Both the position numbers and the translations under genes were made by a program. A stretch of DNA of 64,000 bases from contig NZ_LT965953.1 of NCBI RefSeq assembly GCF_900240995.1, positions 1,137,303-1,201,302 on the forward strand, read 5' to 3'. A model generated the notes under the pieces. The model saw only the letters and a program-made list of their open reading frames with translations. It made no database searches and was not told where the DNA came from. The stretch is from Bacillus sp. Marseille-P3661. Its GTDB lineage: Bacteria; Bacillota; Bacilli; Bacillales; Bacillaceae_J. Of the stretch, positions 56,395-64,000 are shown piece by piece (within the stretch, counting starts at the first letter, position 1; every line of letters starts with the position of its first letter).

Positions 56395-56921
56395 CAGTTA
56401 TATCATTAATTTCACTTTGGTTGATTCCTGTTTTGATCGGGTTTATATTAGTATATGGCACTTTAAAAAGGGTTCCTACTTACGAAATGTTTGTTGAAGG
56501 TGGGAAAGAAGGGATTCAGATTGCTTTTTCAATTATTCCTTATTTAGTAGGGATGCTAGTAGCGATAACTGTATTCCGCGCTTCAGGTGCATTGGACTTT
56601 TTCATTGATCTTATTCGTCCGGCACTATTAAGTTTAGGAGTACCTGCAGATGTAGTACCGTTAGCAATAATTCGTTCTATCTCAGGTAATGCAGCTTTGG
56701 GAATGACATCTGATTTAATAGCTACTCATGGACCGGATTCTTTCATTGGACGATTAGCATCAACAATGCAAGGAAGTACTGATACGACTTTATACGTACT
56801 GACAGTCTACTTCGGAGCAGTTGGAATTCGAAAAATGGGTGATGCTTTGAAGGTAGGATTGCTAGCTGACTTTGTAGCTTTCATTGCTTCAATTATTGTA
56901 GTAACTTTAGTATTTGGATAA
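56391..56921 (+). CDS. spmB: Spore maturation protein B
   Basis: 176 residues, Gate-domain membrane protein paired with SpmA; ISGNAALGMTSDLIATHGPDS and STMQGSTDTTLYVLTVYFGA are the family motifs. It starts at ATG 56391, overlapping the spmA stop by 4 bp. Confidence 0.94.
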   Translation: MTVISLISLWLIPVLIGFILVYGTLKRVPTYEMFVEGGKEGIQIAFSIIPYLVGMLVAITVFRASGALDFFIDLIRPALLSLGVPADVVPLAIIRSISGNAALGMTSDLIATHGPDSFIGRLASTMQGSTDTTLYVLTVYFGAVGIRKMGDALKVGLLADFVAFIASIIVVTLVFG

Positions 56922-56951
56922 ACGTTGTGAAAATAATTCACAACGTTTTTA
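56919..56951 (+). terminator. Terminator of dacB-spmAB
   Basis: AAACGTTGTGAA and TTCACAACGTTTTT pair across 5 bases. Confidence 0.9.
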
Positions 56952-57059
56952 TTTTTGAAAAATTACAAAAAGATAAACAATTCTCTTTTATGAATAATAT
57001 TGAACTTGTAGCTTGAGAATTGGGTATGATAGAAGTAAGATGGATTCTGAGGTGAAAAA

Positions 57060-57794
57060 ATGGAACGTTTACAAAAAGTAATTGCGCAATCTGGGGTAAC
57101 ATCTAGAAGAAAAGCAGAACAATTAATCATTGAAGGTAAAGTAACGGTAAATGGAAAAGTTGTGAAGGAGCTTGGTACAAAAGTATCTTCCAAGGACAGA
57201 GTTGAAGTTGAAGGAATACCAATTACAAGGGAAGAACCTGTGTATTATTTATTCTATAAACCGAGGGAAGTCATTTCTGCTGTTACAGATGATAAAAATA
57301 GAAAGGTTGTAACAGAGTTTTTTCCAGAAGAAAAGAGACGTATTTTTCCAATTGGCAGATTAGATTATCATACATCCGGTCTACTATTGCTTACGAATGA
57401 TGGAGAGTTTGCTAATATTCTAATGCATCCTAAATATAATATAGACAAGCTCTATGTAGCAAAAGTCAATGGAATTCCTACTCGTGAACAACTTCGAAAG
57501 CTAGAAAAGGGAGTTCATTTAGAAGACGGAAAAACAGCTCCTGCGAAAGTGAAAATCCTTTCGGTGGACAAAAAGAAAAGTACATCTATTGTTCAAATTA
57601 CGATTCATGAAGGAAGAAATCGGCAAGTTCGAAGAATGTTTGAAGCTATAGGATTTAAAGTCCAAAAATTAAAAAGAGAACGATATGGCTTTCTAGATCT
57701 AAGCGGTCTATCTCCGGGGGATTCTCGGGAATTAACACCACATGAAGTAAAACAATTAAGAAATTTAGCTGTCACACAACATTCACATATATAA
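57060..57794 (+). CDS. rluB: 23S rRNA pseudouridine synthase B
   Basis: 244 residues. The S4 RNA-binding domain (KVIAQSGVTSRRKAEQLI) is followed by the RsuA-type catalytic domain with Asp in GRLDYHTSGLLLLTNDGE and HEGRNRQVRRMFEA. It modifies the U2605 region of 23S rRNA. GAGGTG precedes ATG 57060. It opens the rluB-res cluster. Confidence 0.93.
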   Translation: MERLQKVIAQSGVTSRRKAEQLIIEGKVTVNGKVVKELGTKVSSKDRVEVEGIPITREEPVYYLFYKPREVISAVTDDKNRKVVTEFFPEEKRRIFPIGRLDYHTSGLLLLTNDGEFANILMHPKYNIDKLYVAKVNGIPTREQLRKLEKGVHLEDGKTAPAKVKILSVDKKKSTSIVQITIHEGRNRQVRRMFEAIGFKVQKLKRERYGFLDLSGLSPGDSRELTPHEVKQLRNLAVTQHSHI

Positions 57795-57854
57795 CACTAT
57801 GTAAATAATGTTAAGTGTTATACTTAACAATAGATTCAACGGGGAGAGGGTTAT

Positions 57855-58376
57855 ATGAAAAAAAATCGATCTGTTATTCGTTCGGTTATTCTACTCATCT
57901 TACTTGGTGCACTAGGATTTACACTATATACTAACTTTTTTACTGAAAAAGAGTTGGTTGGCATAGGGGATCAGGCTCCGAATTTTATACTAAATGATTT
58001 ATCTGGAGAGCCGATAGAGTTCGATAGTCTTCGCGGTAAAGGCGTGTTTCTAAACTTTTGGGCTACATGGTGTCCACCTTGTGAGGAAGAAATGCCATAT
58101 ATGGAAAACATGTACCATCAATATAAAGACAAAGGGGTAGAGATTCTGGCGGTTAATGTTGGGGAATCTAATCTTGCAGTCGAAAATTTTGTGAATCGAA
58201 AAGGATTAAGTTTCCCAGTTTTAATGGATTCTAATACGGAGGTATTGGAGACGTATGGTATAAACCCATTACCAACAACCCTTTTGGTTGATAAGAATGG
58301 GGAAATTATAGATATTATCACAGGTTCTCTGACAGAAGAAGCCATTATGAATCATATGGAAAGAATTAAACCATAG
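57855..58376 (+). CDS. resA: Thiol-disulfide oxidoreductase ResA
   Basis: 173 residues. An N-terminal membrane anchor (about 8-25) precedes an extracytoplasmic thioredoxin fold with WCPPCEEE (CPPC active site) and the cis-proline NPLPTT. It reduces apocytochrome c haem-binding cysteines. GGGAGAGGG precedes ATG 57855. resB begins 17 bp after its stop. Confidence 0.95.
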   Translation: MKKNRSVIRSVILLILLGALGFTLYTNFFTEKELVGIGDQAPNFILNDLSGEPIEFDSLRGKGVFLNFWATWCPPCEEEMPYMENMYHQYKDKGVEILAVNVGESNLAVENFVNRKGLSFPVLMDSNTEVLETYGINPLPTTLLVDKNGEIIDIITGSLTEEAIMNHMERIKP

Positions 58377-58392
58377 GGTATGGGGGCTCATC

Positions 58393-59982
58393 ATGAATAA
58401 GGTAAAATGTGAGTGTGGACATGTAAATCCACATGGAACGGTTTTCTGCGAATCATGTGGGAAATCATTTGATAATAATGAGAATGAAAGCTTATTAGAT
58501 ATGAGATATGAGGGAAGTGCTAGACGTTCCCAAACTTATAAAAAAACTTTCGTTGATAGTATTTGGAATTTCTTTTCTTCCGTTAAGGTTGGTGTATGGC
58601 TGATCGTAATAACATTATTAGCATCAGCCCTTGGAACGCTGTTTCCACAAGAAATGTACATACCACCAACTATAACACCGGATGTATTTTATGAACAAGA
58701 GTATGGAATCTTAGGTAAACTATATTATCAGCTTGGCTTCCATAACTTATATGGTTCTTGGTGGTTTATGATTATGGTAGCATCCATCGCCATTTCCCTT
58801 GTGATCTGTTCACTTGATCGGGTTATTCCGCTATATAGAGCACTAAAAAAACAAGGTGTTACTAGACACCCGAACTTCTTAAAAAGACAGCGCTTATTTG
58901 CAACCCTCTCAATTGGTGAAGAGGCACCTAAGCAATGGGTCGAGGAACTAAAAAAGAAGAGATATAATGTTCGTGAAGAAAATGGCAATATTCTTGCAGA
59001 GAAGGGCCGTTTTTCTAGATGGGGACCCTATGTCAATCATATCGGCTTGATCATCTTTTTAATTGGAGCTATGCTCCGTTTCTTTCCTGGTATGTATATT
59101 GATGACGTTTTATGGCTGCGTGAGGGAGAAACTAAGCCGGTGCCAGGTACAGAGGGAAAGTACTATCTGAAAAATGAAGAATTTATTATGGAAGTGTATG
59201 ACGAAAAGGATAATGTTAATGTCGGAATGGGAATGCCGAAAAACTACCAAACGAATGCAGTTCTATATGAACGGATTGATGAACCAATACCAGGTACAAC
59301 TCCTGAGCTAAAAGAAGTAAAAGAACATAAAATACGAGTCAACGAACCAATCAAGTTTGATGATTTTGCTTTGTATCAAGTGGATTATAAGTTAAACGAG
59401 TTTTTTCGAATGAGCTTTAGTCTTACTGAAAAAGAAACAAATAAAGCTGTTGGAGATGTTGATATTAATCTTGAAGACCCTGAATCTGTATACGATATAG
59501 GTAAAGGATATAAGGTAGAGATTATGAGTTATTTTCCAAACTTCTATTTTGATGAAGAAGGAAATCCGGCAACACGAAATAGATTACCAAACAATCCAGC
59601 TTTTATTTTTAAAATGTTTTCACCATCCATACCTGAAGGTGAAGTCAGCTTTGTTGGCATTCGAAATACAGCAGAGCCATTTGGGGAAAACAAGTATAAA
59701 ATGGCCTTTAAAGCTATGGAAACACGAAATGCAACTGGATTAACAGTCAGATTAGATCGTACTTTAGGGATTATCGTAGTCGGTGGAATTATCTTTATGA
59801 TTGGTGTGATTCAAGGAATGTACTGGAATCACCGTCGTATCTGGATTCAAAAAGTAAATAATGAGATCTGGGTGGCAGGTCATACCAATAAAAATTGGTT
59901 TGGTCTAAAAAAAGATCTAGCTACTATTTTTGAAGGGACGACGCTACTAAAATCAATTGAAGAAAATGAAAAAGGAAAGTAA
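58393..59982 (+). CDS. resB: Cytochrome c biogenesis protein ResB
   Basis: 529 residues. A short zinc-ribbon-like start (VKCECGHVNPHGTVFCESCG), four membrane helices (for example LIVITLLASALGTLF) and a large extracytoplasmic domain. With ResC it carries haem to apocytochrome in the system II pathway. ATG 58393 follows TATGGGGGC. Confidence 0.94.
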   Translation: MNKVKCECGHVNPHGTVFCESCGKSFDNNENESLLDMRYEGSARRSQTYKKTFVDSIWNFFSSVKVGVWLIVITLLASALGTLFPQEMYIPPTITPDVFYEQEYGILGKLYYQLGFHNLYGSWWFMIMVASIAISLVICSLDRVIPLYRALKKQGVTRHPNFLKRQRLFATLSIGEEAPKQWVEELKKKRYNVREENGNILAEKGRFSRWGPYVNHIGLIIFLIGAMLRFFPGMYIDDVLWLREGETKPVPGTEGKYYLKNEEFIMEVYDEKDNVNVGMGMPKNYQTNAVLYERIDEPIPGTTPELKEVKEHKIRVNEPIKFDDFALYQVDYKLNEFFRMSFSLTEKETNKAVGDVDINLEDPESVYDIGKGYKVEIMSYFPNFYFDEEGNPATRNRLPNNPAFIFKMFSPSIPEGEVSFVGIRNTAEPFGENKYKMAFKAMETRNATGLTVRLDRTLGIIVVGGIIFMIGVIQGMYWNHRRIWIQKVNNEIWVAGHTNKNWFGLKKDLATIFEGTTLLKSIEENEKGK

Positions 59983-59997
59983 GGAGGATGAACTAGG

Positions 59998-61182
59998 TTG
60001 GTGCAATTAAGTAGTAATTTATTATATACTGCCTTTGTTTTGTACTTGGTAGCAACTGTCTTTTTCGCTGCTTCTATTCGTGATAAACAGTCAAAATCAA
60101 ACACGAATAAGTGGGAAAAGCTTGGAATTACTGTTACCATTATCGGTTTTATAGCACAAGTAGGGTATTTTATCATAAGATGGATTGCAGGTGGACATGC
60201 CCCAGTTAGTAATCTATTTGAATACACTACTTTCTTTGGAATGATGCTTGTTCTTTCCTATATTTTAATTTATTTCTTATATAAAAACACATTAATCGGT
60301 GTTTTTGCGATGCCAGTAGCAGTGTTAATTATCGCTTATGCAAGTATGTTTTCACGTGAAATTTCACCGCTTATTCCAGCATTGCAAAGTCATTGGTTAT
60401 ATATTCATGTTACAACAGCAGCGCTGGGTGAAGCTGTATTAGCTATAAGTTTTGTTGCTGGGTTGATTTATTTAATTCATCAAGTTGACCAAACAAAAGC
60501 AACTAGAAAGACATTCTGGCTGGAATGCATCTTATATGGAATATTAAGCGTCATTGGGTTTGTGATTGTTACAACTGCATTTAAGGGTGCAGATTATGAG
60601 GTTTCGTTTAAGTGGATAAATGAAACAGGTAGTGAAGCTGAAATTGTCTATAATATGCCAGCAATAGCAGGTCCTATGGATGGAGAGATGCTGTCTGAAG
60701 GATTTGGTCCTGTGTTTGAAACGCCATCTTGGATGAATGGAGCGAATGCTCCAAAGAAGTTTAATACATTAGTATGGTCATTGTTTTCCGGATTAATCCT
60801 TTATGGCTTAGTGCGATTATTACTAAGGAAAAGAATAGCTGCAGCGATTCAACCGTTACTAAAGGGTGTCAATCCTGAATTAGTAGACGAGATAAGCTAC
60901 AGGTCTGTTACGATCGGGTTTCCGATATTCTCGTTAGGAGCTTTGATATTTGCGATGATATGGGCACAAGTAGCCTGGACAAGGTTTTGGGGTTGGGATC
61001 CTAAAGAAGTCTGGGCACTGATAACATGGCTCTTTTATGCTGCGTTTTTACACTTACGTCTTTCAAAAGGCTGGCATGGTGAAAAATCGGCATGGTTAGC
61101 GGTTGTGGGTTTTGCCATTATTATGTTTAACTTAGTAGCTGTTAACTTAGTAATTGCCGGCCTTCATTCATATGCATCTTAA
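59998..61182 (+). CDS. resC: Cytochrome c biogenesis protein ResC (CcsA/CcsB family)
   Basis: 394 residues with about eight membrane helices and the tryptophan-rich haem-handling motif [15 protein letters not shown]. It probably starts at TTG 59998 after AGGAGG; a GTG directly after it is possible. It works with ResB. Confidence 0.94.
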   Translation: MVQLSSNLLYTAFVLYLVATVFFAASIRDKQSKSNTNKWEKLGITVTIIGFIAQVGYFIIRWIAGGHAPVSNLFEYTTFFGMMLVLSYILIYFLYKNTLIGVFAMPVAVLIIAYASMFSREISPLIPALQSHWLYIHVTTAALGEAVLAISFVAGLIYLIHQVDQTKATRKTFWLECILYGILSVIGFVIVTTAFKGADYEVSFKWINETGSEAEIVYNMPAIAGPMDGEMLSEGFGPVFETPSWMNGANAPKKFNTLVWSLFSGLILYGLVRLLLRKRIAAAIQPLLKGVNPELVDEISYRSVTIGFPIFSLGALIFAMIWAQVAWTRFWGWDPKEVWALITWLFYAAFLHLRLSKGWHGEKSAWLAVVGFAIIMFNLVAVNLVIAGLHSYAS

Positions 61183-61256
61183 TAATATTTATATTTTATG
61201 TCATAATATTGTTGAGTATAGGTTTGTAATTATTTACATCTTAGGGGGAGTTTTAG

Positions 61257-61976
61257 ATGGAAAATACGAGTTCAAAGATTTTAGTAGTAGATGACGAGGA
61301 GAGAATCAGACGCCTATTGAAAATGTACCTAGAAAGAGAAGAGTATATTATTGAAGAAGCGGAGAATGGAGAACAGGCACTTGCAAAAGCGATCTCCGAG
61401 GATTATGATTTAATTCTGCTAGATCTTATGATGCCGGGATTGGATGGGATTGAAGTTTGTAGGCAACTACGAGAAAAAAAAGCTACGCCTATTATTATGT
61501 TGACTGCGAAAGGTGAAGAAACGAACCGTGTCCAAGGTTTTGAGGTAGGAACTGATGATTATATCGTGAAACCATTTAGTCCTCGCGAAGTAGTATTACG
61601 TGTGAAGGCTTTACTACGGAGATCCTCCCCAACTAAATTTTTACAAACAGAAACATCTACTAAGGATATTATCGTCTTCCCACACCTCTCTATCGATAAT
61701 GATGCACATAGGGTAACGGCAGATGGTAAAGATGTTAGTTTAACGCCAAAAGAGTATGAATTATTATATTTCTTAGCAAAAGCTCCAGATAAAGTATTTG
61801 ACCGTGAACAATTATTAAAGGAAGTCTGGCATTATGAGTTTTTCGGAGATCTGCGTACCGTTGATACGCATGTCAAACGATTAAGAGAGAAACTAAATAA
61901 AGTTTCTGTAAATGCTGCAAAAATGATTGTTACTGTTTGGGGTGTCGGCTATAAATTTGAGGTTGTTCCTGAATAA
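61257..61976 (+). CDS. resD: Response regulator ResD
   Basis: 239 residues, OmpR type. The receiver domain shows [12 protein letters not shown], phospho-acceptor Asp in LLDLMMPG and KPF. A winged-helix output domain ([35 protein letters not shown]) follows. It activates resABC and anaerobic respiration genes under oxygen limitation in B. subtilis. AGGGGGAG precedes ATG 61257. It overlaps resE by 1 bp. Confidence 0.95.
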   Translation: MENTSSKILVVDDEERIRRLLKMYLEREEYIIEEAENGEQALAKAISEDYDLILLDLMMPGLDGIEVCRQLREKKATPIIMLTAKGEETNRVQGFEVGTDDYIVKPFSPREVVLRVKALLRRSSPTKFLQTETSTKDIIVFPHLSIDNDAHRVTADGKDVSLTPKEYELLYFLAKAPDKVFDREQLLKEVWHYEFFGDLRTVDTHVKRLREKLNKVSVNAAKMIVTVWGVGYKFEVVPE

Positions 61977-63760
61977 TGCTGTGGTTTTTGAGAAGTGTAG
62001 TTGGTAAGTTATGGATTACTATTCTATTATTAGTATCTTTAGTTTTATTCATTTTGACGGTTCTTCTACTCGAGTTTTTTGAAACTTTGAATGTTAGTAA
62101 TGCAGAACAACAACTCACACAGGCAGCTACGAAAATTTCAGCTATTATGGAAGAATATGAAGAGCGTGAATTAGCCTTTTCAATCGTTTCTGAAATAATT
62201 GATCCATCTACAAAGGTATTGATTATAGATGAACAAGGTGATTATTGGTTTTCATCTAACGATCAAAAGTTGGCTGATTTACCTATTGATTTTCTTCTTG
62301 AGGATGAAACTTTATCTCAGGTTATATCTGAGAGACGGACGGTTAGTAAAATGGGTTACCCACCTAATGTTATGGTACAGGATGATGAGATTTACAACGA
62401 AATCATCATCGTAGGTGTTCCGATGAGTAGAGCTATAGATAAAACCGGTGCAGTCTATATATACCAATCATTAGATGTGGTAAGTCAAACATCAAAACAA
62501 ACGACAAAAATTATACTGCTAAGTGCAGGGATTGCTATCATTTTAACTACTATATTTGCATTTTTTCTTTCCACTAGAATCACAGCGCCATTAAGAACGA
62601 TGCGCGAAGCAGCTTTTCAAATGGCGAAGGGAAAATTTAATTCGAAAGTTCCTATACTAACCCATGATGAAATTGGTGAGCTTGCACTTGCTTTTAATCG
62701 AATGGGAAGACAATTGGAATATCATATACTTGCACTAAATCAGGAAAAAGAACAGTTATCAAGTATTTTAAGCAGTATGGCTGATGGTGTGCTCACAATG
62801 AATAGGAATGGTGATATTCTTATTTCAAATCCTCCCGCTAAACGGATGCTTGAAGCGTTCTATTATGAACTAAATATGAAAATAGTAGAAAGTCAAACCT
62901 TGCCACATGAAATGAAGGGGATTTTAGAAAAAGTTATCTTAACCGAAAGAGAACAGGTTGTTGAAATTAGCGCCCAAGGGCGCAGTTGGGTGATTTTAAT
63001 GACCCCATTATATGATCAACAAGCTGTAAGAGGGGCAGTAGCCGTGCTTCGTGATATGACAGAGGAAAGAAGACTTGATAAACTACGTGAAGATTTTATC
63101 GCCAATGTCTCTCATGAACTGCGAACACCGATTTCTATGTTGCAAGGATATAGTGAGGCGATTGTGGATGATATCGCAAGCAGTGAAGAAGAGAAACGAG
63201 AAATAGCACAGATCATATTAGATGAGTCCTTAAGAATGGGACGTTTAGTAAACGAACTTCTTGATTTAGCAAGAATGGAATCAGGGCATATTGAGCTTCA
63301 AATAGAAAATGTTTCAGTCCTTGAATATTTTGAAAGAATTATTCGCAAGTTTCAAGGTGTGGCTAAAGATGAAGGTGTTGATCTTATACTTGAGATCTCC
63401 AATAAAGAGGATATGGTTTCTATGGATGTAGACCGGATTGAACAGGTTTTGACGAATTTAATTGATAATGCAATTCGTCATTCTAATAAGAATGGATCCG
63501 TCTCTATAATTGTAGAATCATTAAATGATGGTGTGCAAATAACTGTCCAAGATACTGGTTCTGGTATTCCTGAAGAGGATTTACCTTTTGTATTTGAACG
63601 TTTTTATAAGGCAGATAAAGCTAGAACTAGAGGGCGGGCTGGTACTGGCCTAGGCTTAGCGATAGTAAAAAATATTATTGAAGCCCATCATGGACATATT
63701 GCTGTTCATAGCAAGTATAGTGAAGGTACAAGTTTTACATTCTTCATTCCTAGATCTTAA
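61976..63760 (+). CDS. resE: Sensor histidine kinase ResE
   Basis: 594 residues. Two membrane helices flank an extracytoplasmic domain (about 35-165). A HAMP domain ([19 protein letters not shown]), a PAS domain (about 255-360), phospho-acceptor His in [18 protein letters not shown], and the HATPase motifs [17 protein letters not shown] and [10 protein letters not shown] follow. It partners ResD. Its ATG overlaps the resD stop. Confidence 0.95.
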   Translation: MLWFLRSVVGKLWITILLLVSLVLFILTVLLLEFFETLNVSNAEQQLTQAATKISAIMEEYEERELAFSIVSEIIDPSTKVLIIDEQGDYWFSSNDQKLADLPIDFLLEDETLSQVISERRTVSKMGYPPNVMVQDDEIYNEIIIVGVPMSRAIDKTGAVYIYQSLDVVSQTSKQTTKIILLSAGIAIILTTIFAFFLSTRITAPLRTMREAAFQMAKGKFNSKVPILTHDEIGELALAFNRMGRQLEYHILALNQEKEQLSSILSSMADGVLTMNRNGDILISNPPAKRMLEAFYYELNMKIVESQTLPHEMKGILEKVILTEREQVVEISAQGRSWVILMTPLYDQQAVRGAVAVLRDMTEERRLDKLREDFIANVSHELRTPISMLQGYSEAIVDDIASSEEEKREIAQIILDESLRMGRLVNELLDLARMESGHIELQIENVSVLEYFERIIRKFQGVAKDEGVDLILEISNKEDMVSMDVDRIEQVLTNLIDNAIRHSNKNGSVSIIVESLNDGVQITVQDTGSGIPEEDLPFVFERFYKADKARTRGRAGTGLGLAIVKNIIEAHHGHIAVHSKYSEGTSFTFFIPRS

Positions 63761-63807
63761 AACTATGAAAAGTAGCGAGAATTTTTTTGGAAACAACTTA
63801 TTTATTT

Positions 63808-63833
63808 AGCTCATCTACAGGATGAGCTTTTTC
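63808..63833 (+). terminator. Terminator of resDE
   Basis: AGCTCATC and GATGAGCT pair across TACAG, then TTTTCT. Confidence 0.88.
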
Positions 63834-63934
63834 TATTGTACTTTAGTTTATAATAGTTTTTTAGTTTTCACTTTTGTTATTACGTATTGTATAGTAAAAT
63901 CTTTTATGCTGGGAATTATATGCAATTTTGGTTT

Positions 63935-63961
63935 TGTAACTTTTTTTTATTTAAAAACGAC
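63935..63961 (+). promoter_or_regulatory. ECF (SigX-type) promoter
   Basis: TGTAAC (63935-63940), a 17-bp spacer and CGAC (63958-63961) match the ECF sigma consensus used by SigX. The next gene after resE in B. subtilis is sigX, which is autoregulated from such a promoter. Confidence 0.65.
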
Positions 63962-63991
63962 TAAAAATAGAACGGGAGGGGTAAAACCGTT

Positions 63992-64000
63992 ATGCAAGAT
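63992..64000 (+). CDS. Start of next gene, cut by window edge (probably sigX)
   Basis: ATG 63992 follows GGGAGGGG and only three codons (MQD) are inside the window. The ECF promoter and the position after resE suggest sigma factor SigX; the sequence itself cannot show it. Confidence 0.5.

Overview
The window is a low-GC chromosomal segment from an endospore-forming member of the Bacillaceae. The evidence is the gene content and order: rnz, namA, proI, yqjP, yqjQ, a yqjW-type polymerase, yqkE, yqkF, mciZ, nudF, yqxK, spoIIM, fur, yqzK, xerD, deoB (drm), punA, pdp, dacF, spoIIA, spoVA, lysA, ppiB, ribT, ypuF, scpAB, ypuI, dacB, spmAB, rluB, resABCDE. This follows the yqj-yqk-ypu-res region of Bacillus subtilis almost gene for gene, as I remember that order. 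Genus and species cannot be fixed from the sequence alone. There is no rRNA, tRNA, prophage, insertion sequence or CRISPR array.

Layout. 1-1880: the 3' part of rnz, then about 16 tandem 52-bp units that each carry a small inverted repeat. 1882-5191 (minus): a two-gene fused 2-oxoacid:acceptor oxidoreductase, then a long intergenic region with a palindrome and a 35-codon ORF. 5904-11266: namA, a family 2 glycosyltransferase, proI, an MBL-fold protein and an SDR. 11426-17466: an ammonium-transporter/chemoreceptor fusion, an acetoacetyl-CoA-reductase-like SDR, an SOS-controlled Y-family polymerase and a thiolase. 17568-23883: yqkE, a LysM-M14 spore-type peptidase, an aldo/keto reductase, small genes including an extended mciZ, nudF, an EndoQ-like PHP protein, spoIIM and fur behind two Per boxes. 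24049-29548: a class B PBP, T-box-controlled single-chain glyS, and an unknown membrane protein. 29781-34518: yqzK, xerD and the nucleoside catabolism genes. 34979-42952: dacF, spoIIAA-AB-sigF and spoVAA to spoVAF. 43197-50890: lysA, a glutaminyl-tRNA synthetase, an NlpC/P60 hydrolase, ppiB, a repeat-rich SLH lipoprotein, an orphan ribT, ypuF, a YjcZ-like micropeptide and a nucleotidyltransferase. 50982-64000: scpAB, two conserved unknowns, sodF, dacB-spmA-spmB, rluB, resABCDE, and the first codons of a gene behind a SigX-type ECF promoter.

How the genes work together. Three sporulation blocks dominate. spoIIAA/AB/sigF sets the forespore programme; spoVA makes the dipicolinate channel from a SigG-type promoter; dacB/spmA/spmB and spoIIM act in cortex formation and engulfment. 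lysA and the dac genes supply and trim peptidoglycan. resABC builds cytochrome c and resDE is the oxygen/nitric-oxide-responsive two-component system. Together with the ferredoxin-linked oxidoreductase, resDE suggests a facultatively anaerobic or redox-flexible lifestyle (inference).

Most of the window is ordinary backbone. The most unusual items are the Amt-chemoreceptor fusion, the extended MciZ, the DTTGT-repeat SLH lipoprotein, the tandem hairpin array after rnz, a hairpin that buries the ribosome binding site of the LysM-M14 peptidase, an unassigned structured element before dacF, a GlnRS in a Bacillus-type genome, and ribT without its riboflavin operon. No unambiguous new multi-gene system was found.
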